Positions 47,594 through 60,736 of a DNA stretch of 64,000 nucleotides are shown one piece after another. A program made the translations under genes and the position numbers. Where the stretch lies: the NCBI GenBank assembly GCA_026745465.1, contig JACYXH010000216.1:8757676-8821675 (forward strand), written 5' to 3'. The notes below the pieces were generated by a model, which saw nothing but the letters and a program-made list of their open reading frames with translations, ran no database searches and had not been told where the DNA came from. Origin of the DNA: Lota lota (lineage: Eukaryota; Chordata; Actinopteri; Gadiformes; Lotidae). Numbering within the stretch: the stretch's first letter is position 1; each line of letters begins with the position of its first letter.

Positions 47594-50500
47594 GGGGACT
47601 GTTAAATGACGTACACAGCTTTTTGTGTTTCAGTGGTAGAAGGGATCAGAGCTGACCGGATGCTATCCCATAATACTCAGCCTCTGCTCCTGGTCTAGGT
47701 AGAGATCAAACCGTCCCAGGTGATGAGCAGTTAGCAGGAATAGCAAATCCACCCCATGCTCTATGCAAACTCTGTCCAGAGGATGATGTCACCGAGGACT
47801 TTGTTGTAAAGTGGTGTGTTGTCACATAATAACAAGCCATACCCATAGGTGCCCTGGAGGTTAAAGTGATGCTAAGTATTGGGCAACGTTTTTGGGGCTG
47901 TTAATCTGGCACAGTTCAGGTAAAAACCTTAAAGATGCAGTATCTAAATTTGATTGGTAAACACAATACCAGCCAATTATGCATGAAGAAAGGATTAAAA
48001 TGCAAACGATAAACGTTATATAACAAGCAATGTAAAAGAACAATTACACTCAGGAAAGCAACCGGAATTAGCCTCAGTCAACAATAAAATCATAAAAAGA
48101 TTCACATCACCACTCAGGTAATCTCCTGCTAAATAAGATTGTTTGCAATAGGCCAGTCTTCTTTACTGTCTCCTGGTCTGTTCTATAATGCACTGGCTGG
48201 GCAATTAAACCACAACTCCTATATTTAAAGTGTTCAAACGTGTTTAATCTGAATCAACTTTGGAACAGCCCAAACCCATGCTTCTGCTCTTCACCAGCTG
48301 CACCACCAGTAGCTGCATACTGGAACAGCTTGACCGCCACAGCATTAAGTGGATGTGCATGTGACAATGATGATTGGATGAGTTTGAAGTGAATGTGATT
48401 CAATGCAAATCAGTGTTCTGTAGCTAAGTTAAATGTTATCCATAAAACATGTGAAAAAGAAGCTAAATCACCTTTTTCAACCTAACATGGTTACATTTGA
48501 CCTACCACTATTACAATAACACCAACCCTAAAGTAATAGTAATAATGGGGAGGTAACACAAAGACACATCACATAGGCATGCCTGGTTATCAAAACATTA
48601 CTCATGCAGATAATTGCGAAGTCAAATATTGTTAAAAAAAGTACCATGTATTAAGTCTTTATGTAACTATAATATAAATTAAGGAGTTTGTAGCTTTAGG
48701 GATGAGGTGATTCAGACTACATTCGATGCATATCTTTCATCGTCATACAGTGGTCGTCAACAATCATTAAAACCCCAGTTCCCAGAACGATGTGTTATCA
48801 ACAGCAGAGGGGAGGGGCTTAGGGTTGTCTGTATTCACGTATAACCTTTAAAGACTGTTTGGTACTTATGAAAAATGAATACTGCGCTGGAAACCAGTGT
48901 TCCTAAAGCAGTTGTATGTGCTCGTTCTCTGTAATTGTACATCTCTGTCAGCTTTTGTAATGAACTTGAGGGGTAAACAAGTAATGTAGACGGTGATACT
49001 GATCATACAAAGGGTACTAAATCAAGTTTGTAAATAAGAAGTAGGGAAAGAAACTAAACCAAATCAATGCTATAAAATATATATTTACACCTGAGGACAG
49101 GCTAGCCACAGATACTACCGAAACATTGGAATCTTGTTCTGGAGTCAAACGAAAGAAACTCCATGTGGTCCAGGGACAGACAGAGAGAGATTCAAGGAGA
49201 TGACTAGAGATTCTGACAGCAAAAGGAAATCGAAGCATAATGCAGGACCCAAGCAAACAAGGCTGCAAAGTAAACAAGGGTTCAGAAGAGTGGCTTAGAG
49301 GAAGTTATATTTGGGTTGTTTCACAGATCTTGACACAGGCCAGCTGCTCTTGTGCGTGACAAGTATTTTTCTGAGGAATGGGACATTGTGTTAGAGAGAG
49401 GAAGGGGCTGTGAAGAGAGAGAGAGAGAGAAAGAGACACGCATTAGCCAGCCAGATCTTTTAGTGACACTTAGCAGAGGGAGGTGTATAACCTACCTGGA
49501 GTTGCTCAACAATTATAATCTATTATTAACAGTAATTTAATCAATATTTAATTAATAATGAAGAAAAAGTAATGCACTTAAAAGGCACAATATATGACGC
49601 ACATTGGTGCTTTATGGCATAGGTCATGTGATATGTATGGTGAGATATTTGTTAATGCAGATCAAAGTTCCAACCTCTTTACTTGACCTTTCCATAAAAA
49701 TGTTTGTCTTGCATGTATTCTTAGAATTTCTAAAGAAGTTTCATCCACAAGGAAGTTGCTGTAATATATATTGTATATATAAAATAATTATAATATTATA
49801 TATGAAAGTTTGGTTCACCCTTCTGTCTCCAGGAGTCATTGAGTTTACATAATTATTATAATTACATCCATCCAACATCCATCCAAAAGTACATACAACG
49901 TGTACTTTTATATTTTGTTTGGATTAAGGACTCACTCGTAAAAACAATAAGCAGTTGAGGAAAACATGAATTTAATTCATGTTTCCCTCTGTGACTCAAA
50001 GCAACGATGCTTTCAATCTGACAAACTTCTGGGTCTTCCATTAGATTCTCAAGATCCTCTTAACTTTGGGCAACTTATTTAAGTATATATAATAAAAAAT
50101 AATAGATGGGATATAGAATCCTTCTGTCTATCTGTGTAAAATCTAGATAATTAATCACCCAACTGAGTGAAAGGCCTTGTCATGCAAAGGCCATTCACAA
50201 CTGTTAGAAGAGACCAAACACAAGCAGAAGCCGCAAGCCTGCGCCGTAATATACTGTAATGCAATATGAAATATCATTGAATACACCTCTGACCTGAGTT
50301 CTTGTGAACTCATCATCTATATTTTACATTCACATCCTATACACCAGTCTCTACTTCAGAGCGACGCTGTTCACCCATCACAGCAAGAGAATACACAGAG
50401 ACGGTGAGGAACAAGAGCGCAGGTTTACGAGGGAAGAGGAAAGGACCAAGGAAAGGAAAAGTGAGGGAAAAGAGGAAGGTAAGACACAAGTTGAGAGGAA

Positions 50501-51166
50501 TGCATCTGTACGAGACGAATCAACTAAAATGTGAAATAAATGTGTGAAATGTTTTTTTGTTCAGGTGTGCTGAACAAAAAAGTAAAGGTTTCGACCAGAA
50601 ATGTGATTGTGAAAAAATTTATTCTAAAGTGATGTGAATCAAAAAGGGGGATTCTAATCAAAACATTACCCCCCCATCACGTCTATGTTTTCATATGAAG
50701 CACATTGTTACCTAAGTTAGAACGTTAGAAAGTGTGCAGAGAAGCTTGTAAAACCACTTATTTTGACTACTTGGTTTTCTTTGCATCTTTATTTGCATCT
50801 GTGCATTGACATAAATGTATGTTTTTCTAAGTTATTGTGGAAGAATAACCTGATCTTACAATACCATATTATACTCCACAATACATTTATGCACTATCGA
50901 AACCAATGCAACAATACCTAATAATCCCCTACAGTCTACTTATTTATAACTACATATGCAAGAGCAACACACAGAAACTATGATCACAGCATAACTACCG
51001 ACACACGGCCTAGAGGGTCCCAAGGCCCCTGAGCAGCAGGGGACCCTCACTGCTCACTGTCTCTTTCCCATGGACAGATCCCATAACAATGTCAACGTTA
51101 TCTATCAACGTTACCTCCCTGTTCATCTTGTTTTGCCTATACATCTATAGATATAGATTAGCTATA

Positions 51167-51167
<1 letters not shown>

Positions 51168-51205
<38 letters not shown>

Positions 51206-51240
51206 CTATGTATATATATAGTATATATATATATATATGT
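51168..51240. repeat. (AT)n microsatellite
   Basis: TA array with two short interruptions, in ano1 intron 1 about 540 bp before the start exon. Confidence 0.9.
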
Positions 51241-51777
51241 ACTGTATGTGTGTAACAAACATGTCTACACCTTTGTTGCAGAGCTCCAGATACCCAGCCT
51301 TGATTGACATCTGTCCCTCATTAATAATCATTAATCACAAATTACTCCCTTTAAATACCCCTCTGTTTTAGTTCCCCTCAAGCAGTGTTGAGGTCACCAC
51401 GGTCATGGAGACATCTTGCCTGTCTCATGGTTTCATGTTGTTTCTTGTGTTTGTAGTTCTGCCCAGTTGTGAATGAAACACTATCGTCTGCACTCGTACC
51501 GTGCCTACGGAGTACGGAGTTAGAGTACACTTCTCTGCCTCCTCTCTGATTTCCTCAAAGAATGATGCTTAGCTGAACTTACTTCCCTCCATTAACTTAT
51601 CATTGCTGATCTTTAATTCACTTCTTCTGAAATCCTTATTTATCCTTATGACAGTTATGATATTCATTATGTGTACACATAACAAAACGTTTAATGGAAA
51701 ATGTTTATTCTTTTTTTGTTTATTCGGAAGAGAAAATAATGTAGCATTCAAACTACCTTGTTGCTTGTCATTTACAG

Positions 51778-51912
51778 GTGGCTATTGTTCAGCTCTGTAT
51801 TTTATCGGAACCCCCTGCACCACAGTAGCAGAGGGCCATGGAATGGACTGAGATGCCTTCAGAGCTGCTAGATCAAGTGTTCGATGACCATGGTTACCAG
51901 CAGGAGAATATT
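51778..51912 (+). CDS. ano1: ano1 first coding exon (start codon 51838)
   Basis: Exon from the tttacag acceptor to the gtgagt donor. Coding part 51838-51912, phase 0 end: [20 protein letters not shown] then QQENI. The N-terminus is not conserved with mammals, so the start is inferred from the frame and the missing upstream alternatives. A second acceptor at 51792 is possible. Confidence 0.7.
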
Positions 51913-52825
51913 GTGAGTCAAATCTAAACTTAACACTAATTATATCAATGTTAAATGGGCCAATGATATTAACTGTTTTTCAGACGTTAATTCGTTTTGC
52001 AGTTTATGTGTTTGTGAGACCAATGTCTTGAAAGACATTCGAAGACAAAATTGGAAGACAAATTTGACAAGACGTCAAGGTTTCACAAATGGTTCATAAT
52101 ATGATGTTGTGTACATCCTGTTATGCAAAATAAGTATTAAATAAGTTTCAATTTTATAAAAACAACAGAAGAAAAACAAAATGCCTATTTATTGGGGTAT
52201 ACCAACCATAGCACACGATGCAAGCCCTCAACACATGTAAAAGCACCATTGTTTAGAGCAGGCCACATCCTGGTATCCTGTGAGAAGTGACCTTCCCTCC
52301 CTGCACTCTGGTCCCAGCATTTACTAAAACACATGTGGGGTTTTTCTTGGGAGTATGGTGAGCCTGTGCACTAATGTCCCCCTTTTTTCCCTGCTTATTT
52401 TTTTTAACTCTTAGTCTAAAAATACCACTCCATCCCGGATGTAAGAGATGTGTGTTATGCAAGACTCTGGCAATTCAAGTGTCAAGATGGAATGAGAGAC
52501 TGCTTAGACAGTTTCTGGGTCCCCAGGCCCACAAAGTAAACAATTATCTGAGGCAGTTTCCTGGAATGACATGAAAGAGGAAAGATAATGGCCAAAATTA
52601 ACTTTAAAATTAAAGTCCTATATTGGTTGATTAAAAAACAACAAATTTCACAGAGCCTTTTCTTGGCTCCTCTCAAATGTATCTATGTATTTCTCTATCT
52701 TTTACGTAATAAGATAAAAGATGTAGGACTGTTATTGTATAATTGTATTGCTAAACATTACATAGTTATATAGCTTGCTATTCTTCTTAGTTTATAAACC
52801 CAATATGTAAATGTATATGTATATG

Positions 52826-52879
<54 letters not shown>

Positions 52880-55800
52880 CAGAACAGATTCCAACAACAT
52901 CAACACACAGCAGATTAATTATAGCAATGCAATTCATACTGTCATCATTGTTGTCCTATTGTGAGAATACTGACAATAACCTGGCAACACACAGCCAGCC
53001 AGCAACCAGTGTTAAATCATCCTGGTCTGTGTGAGAGGGCTCTTGGCAAATGTTTGTGTTCCTTGAGCCATGTTTACTTTTTCAGACATGTAATGAATCT
53101 TAACTTTGACCTTGCAGTGATAAGCTGTTTCTGGCACAGACAGAGGCAGCAAGAAGAAAAAAAAAAAGGAAGTGGAGATAGTTATGAAGAGACTGACAGA
53201 CATGGAAATCCAGACATTTGTATCCAGTTGTTTTTTGCAGTTAGAGAGAAAGAGAACGAAAGAGAGAGAGCATGAGAGAGAGAGATGGGGGATAGTGCAC
53301 CTCATGTATATCATGGCTTTATCGTTGTCTAAGTTTAGATTTTGGCTCCAAAGACCACTTCTCAAGTAACGAGACTAGGCTCTGCAGCACACCCACTTCT
53401 AGACCACAGACGGAACCATAAGAACGAGTAAAGCCCAAACGGATGTGGAGCCACAAAGGAAAGAAGGCACAGGAGATAGCTAATTCTGCTACTATTGACA
53501 TACCATGTGAAGGAGATAAAGGGTGATAAAGAAAGAAATATAACCCCCGGAAAAGAAGTGAAGCATTCAGTGTGACAGCAGCTCCTGTTGCCCCCTGCGT
53601 GCGTATTTATTCCTCTATTACTACTCTGTTAGCTGTAATGGGAACATGGCAGAGGAAGGAGAAGATACTTCTGGCTGTCCCCCAGCCCCACAACCACAGC
53701 CTCCACATTTTCTTCAAGACGTCATTTTCCACGGCAAGTTTAAAGTGAGTGTCAAAACAGGTAGACTTAAAGACCCCATGAGAGGGATTGAGAATTAGAA
53801 ATTGGTTTTGAGCTGGCAAATGATGCTCCATTAAAATATAGCAGTATTAAGAGTGGGTGGGAAAATACAAAGCAGAAGAATAGGAGCAAGATGAGCTTGC
53901 ATGTTTACCTTCACTAAATTACACTCGTGGCTTTAGGAGGAAAGATACCCCATCGCCCCACCGCCTCAAAAACGAATATCCTACCAATTATGTTATGTTT
54001 AATTAAAGGAATAACACAGCCTTTAATACTTTGGCATCATTATAAAAGGTCTATAGGTGCTGTCTAAACTCGATTTCTGTAGACGCTACTACATCACATG
54101 GAGACACTGCTGCAGTAGTTACAACAGAGTTTAATAGGAGAGGACGTCTTCAAATCGTTGTAGCATTAACCATAAGTATTCGGCACAACTCGCGGCTGCT
54201 CACCGACAACCCCTTGGCCCGCAATCTCCGTCGTGGAACCCTAAGCGGGGCCCGCCCTGGCCAGCAGGACAAGGACACTCGATTAGTTTAATTCAGGGGT
54301 TGTGTCTCAGAATTATTATGTCTAACATGGTCATTTCTGGCCGTATAACATGGCCAGAAATTGCACCGGAAGAGGCAAGAAAGAGAACACACGCATTTTT
54401 GGCCTGGCCGGCAGCCTCGTGAATCCAGAATGAACTTCGGCTTTGCACGCTTGGGGCGTGGCCATGATCTCTGCAGCTGCTGAGGCATGGCCTTGTTCGA
54501 GAGGGAAACTGCCTGGTAGTCACTGTTAACCCGGCCGATTTAGTCTGTTCTGTTCCTTTACAATAATAGTAATAAAGCCAGTTATACATATTATATAGTA
54601 CATTTGATTCATTTATTAAATTTATAAATGTATCATTTACAGAGTATTGCCTCCTGATGTTGAGAGAGGGTAGTGAAAATAACACACTGGAGCAAATAGC
54701 CAGTGACAAATCGCAAACAATAAAGTACAAAATGGTAAATCTAGATGATTTATAACCATATCAAAGTGTTTTAGGTTGTATTATTACTTTAATGGTATGT
54801 CTATGCTTATGTGAATATTAACCAATTTATCATTATTACGTCTTTGAATACAAGAATTTGCTCAATGTCAATTCAAATTGAAATCCTTTAAAATACACCA
54901 TTTCCTCTTGAAAAGAGTGGAGAGCGATCACTTAAATAGGGATCGAGGAGGCAGCACAGTATTTGTTTTTAATTACTTATAACTCCATTATATTGGAACA
55001 CATTAGTTTCTTTGCAGACAATTGGTTAATAACTAATGGAAAAACCCTATTCACCACCATTGAGTTTTACAAGCTGGGAGAATTGAACTATGTCTTTAGC
55101 TAATATTGCCATGATGAATGGGAAAATATTGTCATTAAGGGACAATCACAGTCAAATACTAGATCAAATAATGCATCAGTAATACAAATTTGACTCATGG
55201 TAGTGTTGACCCATACAACACAGTGAGAGACATATGTAGAGGGACACAGTATTCAATAGGAAATTATATACATGGGTTAAATCAGAAAATATATTTTTTA
55301 AAGAAATTATTTTGCAAAACCTCCAACTGTGGGAATGTAGGCTCCATTTGGCTTTACCGTATAAATAGACTAGTCAAAAGGGTGGCCTGGTTATCTCCAG
55401 TATAAACATTCTGTAGAGCAATGAAACATGACTTAATCGTAGCTTATGACTACATCTTAGTCATTAAGATTACGACTTTACAACCACTGCTAAATAATAT
55501 CAATGTGTTTTTATTTACCGCCCCCATTTAATCTTTGCCTCACTAATGACGGCTTAAAATCGAGGGGCCTCCGCAGATCTGTGTGAAATGTCAAATGGCA
55601 GACGAGGAATCTTGTCCTACATCTTGTCCTTGTCCTATATTATGGTGTTTGAATAAACAATCTTGCAAGTGCAAAACAGAAAGAAAATAACTGGCTGGTG
55701 AAATGTTGTTGCTGTTTCAGTGAGATTGAGATTCAGTCCTATTGCTGGGACAATTAATGCGCTATTGCCCTGTGATATGTAAGTTGTAAAGGAATCAACA

Positions 55801-56738
55801 TTTTCCTTTCTTTAGATACTAAGGTGCCCTTTCAATGGAAGTCACGTTGAAAAGTAGGCTGAAACCATTAGCAAAACATATAGACACAAACAGGTTCATA
55901 TGTACACATTTCCAGAATTTCAAACATCTATTAATAAAAGCTTCTTAAGCCTCACATAAATGTAGAATTGCACTTACATTGTTACAAACATACACAGGAT
56001 ATCCATTTGTATGTTATTATTGCCAAATGTTTTCGGGCTGTGAAAATGCCTGAGTTATTGCTTTGTCTTTATGTACATTCATTATCTATCATTAAAACCT
56101 GTAACACATTTGTCAGTACTAGCCAGACTTGTCCCTGTCGTTCTACCATTTGTTTGTTCGCCCACCAATTGCTTGGACTTGAGCGTATAGTGCATGAGCT
56201 ATAAGAAAGAGGATGTGGTGAAAAGTGTTGGAAAGCAACCAGTTTTCCTTTTTGGTGTATTTTCTGCTTCAATCATGAGCATACTCATTTCTTTAACGTT
56301 GCCAAAATGTGAATTGGTGCAATAATGCAATAAGACTTGCATATTATGTGAATCACATAATATTCCATTGCTGAAGTTTAAGTTAAACAGACCGTGGATT
56401 CATTTTTGTTTGACTTTAACTAGGTGGATTGCACACACACTCTGCCATCGCACATGCATGTATACATGTGACTGTTGTACCCCATGTCCTAAATCCTGCA
56501 CACTTAAAAACAAAGAGAACCACAGACCCGAATATCCCCATGCTCACATGCTCCAATGTGCACTCACACGCACGCACATACACATACACACACACAAAGG
56601 CACACATACACACACAAAGGCACACACACACACCCATACACACACAAAGGCACACACACAAACACACAAAGGCACATACACACACACAAACACACACACA
56701 CACACACACACAAACACAAAGGCACACACACACAGAGG

Positions 56739-56770
<32 letters not shown>

Positions 56771-58062
56771 CAAACACAAAGGCACACACACACAGAGGCA
56801 CACACACATACACAAACACATACACACACACACAAACACATGTCATACCCACGTGGCTGCCTCTGCTGCTGTTTCCCGTCCTAAATGTCTGTGGTGTGTC
56901 CGTGTCTCTGCCAGCTACTGAAGACCCTGACCCCGGAGGAGAACACGCAGTGTCACTACGGCCTCTACTTCCAGGACGGCCAGCGTCGTGTCGACTACGT
57001 CCTCACCTACCATGTGAAGCGGCCCGGCGGGGCTCGCCACGCTCGGCACACCTCACGGCTGCTCACCGACAACCCCTTGGCCCGCAGTCTCCGTCGCGGA
57101 ACCCTGAGCGGGGCCCGCGCTGGCCAGCAGGACAAGCGTCCCAGGGGCAGCCGCCCGTCAGAGAGGGCCAGTTGCCCCCCTCCTCCTCCCCCTGCTCCTC
57201 GCCCCGAGACAACGGACGAGGAGAAGGGCCTCCAGACGCCGAGCTGGGACGAACAGGAGGACGATAAGCGTCGCAGGAGGGAGGAGTTTGAGAAGAACCT
57301 TCTAGACATGGGCCTGGAGCTAGAGAAAGATGAGGATGTGAGTGGAGCCTTAAAAACGTTGAATGGTTCTGTGGGCTTAACGCTTTATGAATAGGCTAAA
57401 GTTCTGTGTCTCGTTATAAGTCCCTTGGGTTGTAGACAGTTGAAGAAGGGGACAGTTGAAGAGGTACAGTGATTCTAAATAAATAAATGATGTTCTCTCC
57501 TTGAGGTTATATTGAACGAGCAATAGGAAAGAGGATGTGGTGAAACGTTTTGTAAAGCAGCATGTGTCTGCTATTGCTTTTTGATAACATATGACGTTAT
57601 AAAGGTTAAAACGTTCTAAAAGTTGTAAAGTGAAGAAAAGTAAAGTGAAAACTCATCACTGTAGTTAATTTCGGAAATACAAGGAGGAGATTTGAATTTT
57701 GCAGGCATATGTTATATTTTATTATACCACCAAAATGCAGTAAAATAGATTTTTGAGATTCACTCTATTAATTAAGACAGAAGTTACAAATGGGCAGAAG
57801 TTACAAAACGCTGAGCAAAGTCCAATAACTAAGTTTCAAAATGTTATAGTGGCACACATCAGAAAGAAATCAAACTTATTGGAGTAGCTTGCCTTAGAGC
57901 TCGCTTTTGGTTGAAGTCCAAAATTACAAACGATAGGATTTCACATGCTTCTCTGTCCAACCCAGAGGCCTACGCAGTGTGCAGTAGGGAGGGATCAGCT
58001 GTTTCAGCCTGGTGTAGATGTAGCTCCAACAATGGATGGATACATTGTGTTGTGCCTATAGG

Positions 58063-58124
<62 letters not shown>

Positions 58125-60653
58125 TATTATTATTATTTTATACCATGTATGAAACAATATGATACACCTGCAAGTCTTATTAAATACTTATTTTTGAATT
58201 GGGAGTGGAGAAAACACCAAGAAATCGTAACAATATGAATATTCAAAACGACTACTGTTCAGCAATCTGCATAAAATAATACTTCAGTTATTTGTGGCCC
58301 AATTACTTTGATATTTCCTTTCAACGCATTGTCATCGCAGCTAGCATTGAACAGATGGGTAGATCGCCCTCTTCAATGATTTACTGTTAAATGTCAGATT
58401 TCTGTTAAAAGACAGGATACAATCTGTGTAGTGTTTATATTGTAGGAAGCAACCATTACATAAAAAATGATTCTACATATGTTATAAATATAAGTGTCAG
58501 TCTATTGGGCTGATATCTGATGGGAACGAGTCCTTGCGAGGGGAAATTGACCTGGTGCAGCCAGAACAGCTATTTTCCTGTCTATATGCAGTATCTGTGT
58601 GCCTACACCACTTTATGGCATGGACCTATATGTTGTTCTGGCTGCACCAGGTCAATTTCCCCTCGCAAGGACTCATTCCCATCAGAGATCAGTCCAATAT
58701 ACCCTTTTCACAGAGGCGTCATCGTAGGACGAACACAGGTTTGCTAATTTCCTGTGCCAGGGTAGTAGACTAAACTAGTGAAGATAAGTCTGCTACCCGT
58801 GCCCTGGTACATACAACGAGCAGACCCAGTGTTTATCCTAAGATGACACCTCTGTGAAAAGGGTGTGAGGGTAAATTAATTTGTAGTACTATTGTTGAAT
58901 ATGCATTCATCATCTTGATAACAAGTGTATCCCAGGGTAAGACCCCGGGGGTGGGCTTTTTAAAGATCCACGCTCCATGGAACGTTCTCTGTCGGGAGGC
59001 AGAGTTCATGAAGCTAAAGATGCCGACCAAGAAAGTAAGTTCTACTTTCTTGCTGTTCTACCTAACCTCTGTTGTTGTTGCCCTATCACACACCTTTGAA
59101 CCCCTCTGTTGCTGTTGCTCTTACATATGTTTTATGTTGCTCTAACATGTGTTTTAACCCCTCTGTTGCTGTGGCTCTAACATGTGTTTTAACCCCTCTG
59201 TTGCTGTGGCTCTAACATGTGTTTTAACCCCTCTGTTGCTGTGGCTCTAACATGTGTTTTAACCTCTCTGTTGCTGTGGCTCTAACATGTGTTTTAACCC
59301 CTCTGTTGCTGTGGCTCTAACATGTGTTTTAACCTCTCTGTTGCTGTGGCTCTAACATGTGTTTGAACCCCTCTGTTGCTGTGGCTCTAACATGTGTTTT
59401 AACCCCTCTGTTGCTGTGGCTCTAACATGTGTTTGAACCCCTCTGTTGCTGTGGCTCTAACATGTGTTTGAACCCCTCTGTTGTTGTGGCTCTAACATGT
59501 GTTTTAACCCCTCTGTTGCTGTGGCTCTAACATGTGTTTTAACCCCTCTGTTGTTGTCGCTCTATCACACGTGTTTTAACCCCTATGTGGTTGTCATGAA
59601 CAAGGTCCTCTTGTTGAACCTTTAATGGTACATGATTTACCTTCTACAAGTGTATGAGTGTACTTTAAAGCACATTGTGTGTTTTTCTATGATCACAAGA
59701 CAAAGCAGACCAGTCCTCCAATGGTGATGGTCATTGATTGAACTGAGACCTGTAAATTTGTCTTTTGTGTTTGGAACCTTCTAGATGTATGCTATGAAGC
59801 AGTCCAGTAGTGTGGTGAAGAAGATCAACTCTCTGATCAGTAAGGTGTTAGAACCTCTCCGCCCAAGTGTGGAGGAACACAAAGCCAAGAACATCAAGCA
59901 CCTTTCTTACACATTCTCCCGAGAGAAACAACATCTGTAAGTGCTAATGTTTACTATACTAGTGCAGTTGTTATTGGTTCCAGTATAACTATATGTTTGA
60001 TAAAGTTGTGAAGTAATTCTCAATTTGATGGATTTCCCAGATCTTACTTAGACAAAATAATTGTGCCCCACAATTGGTGTATGTATATACATATAATACA
60101 TATATATATATACTATAACACAGTCACATCTGTAATATATGTACAATTAACTACTATTCCCCAGATTTATAGAATACCACTTTGTATGCTGCCCCTGTCT
60201 GACTGCTTGTGGGGATTGTAGTCTGTGTTTGGGAACCATCTTGTTCTGTAGACCTGAAGCCAAAAATAGTGAAAGTGATATTCCGTTAACACCTCCTATA
60301 TCTGTCCATTGACACGCATAGTAGGCTATGATGCCTATTATTCTTTTGGCTAGTTAGATTATTTTCTAGGATGTGTTTTATGTAATTATTTGTTTTCTAA
60401 TTTAGACAAAAGTCACACTTTTATATGCTTTCTACTAGAAGGAATAAGCCTTTATCACAGAGGTGGAATAGTCTGGGCAAACATAGGTGTATCTCATTAT
60501 GTTAATTATGTGCACTGGGATGCCTACAGACCCATAATTAACTTAATGAGCTACACCTGTTTTCACTCCTACTATAACACCTCTGTGATAAAGGCATATA
60601 GTAGAATATTAGAATAATAGCTTTTTACTTAAACTTTGTCAGCCATGTGTGTT

Positions 60654-60736
<83 letters not shown>

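Larger units (their letters stand above)
45729..51777. other. ano1 intron 1 (proposed)
   Basis: About 6 kb without a recognisable coding exon. It contains the tandem repeats listed separately (46361-46460, 47515-47593, 51168-51240). An A/G-rich reading frame at 50304-50534 looks like low-complexity sequence. Confidence 0.45.

Noticed and set aside
50304..50534. Possible alternative ano1 first exon (Arg/Glu-rich frame)
   Set aside because: Purine-rich low-complexity sequence, and no similarity to known anoctamin N-termini.
57007..57309. Minus-strand frame over ano1 exon 3
   Set aside because: Shadow of a GC-rich coding exon whose plus-strand frame is conserved.
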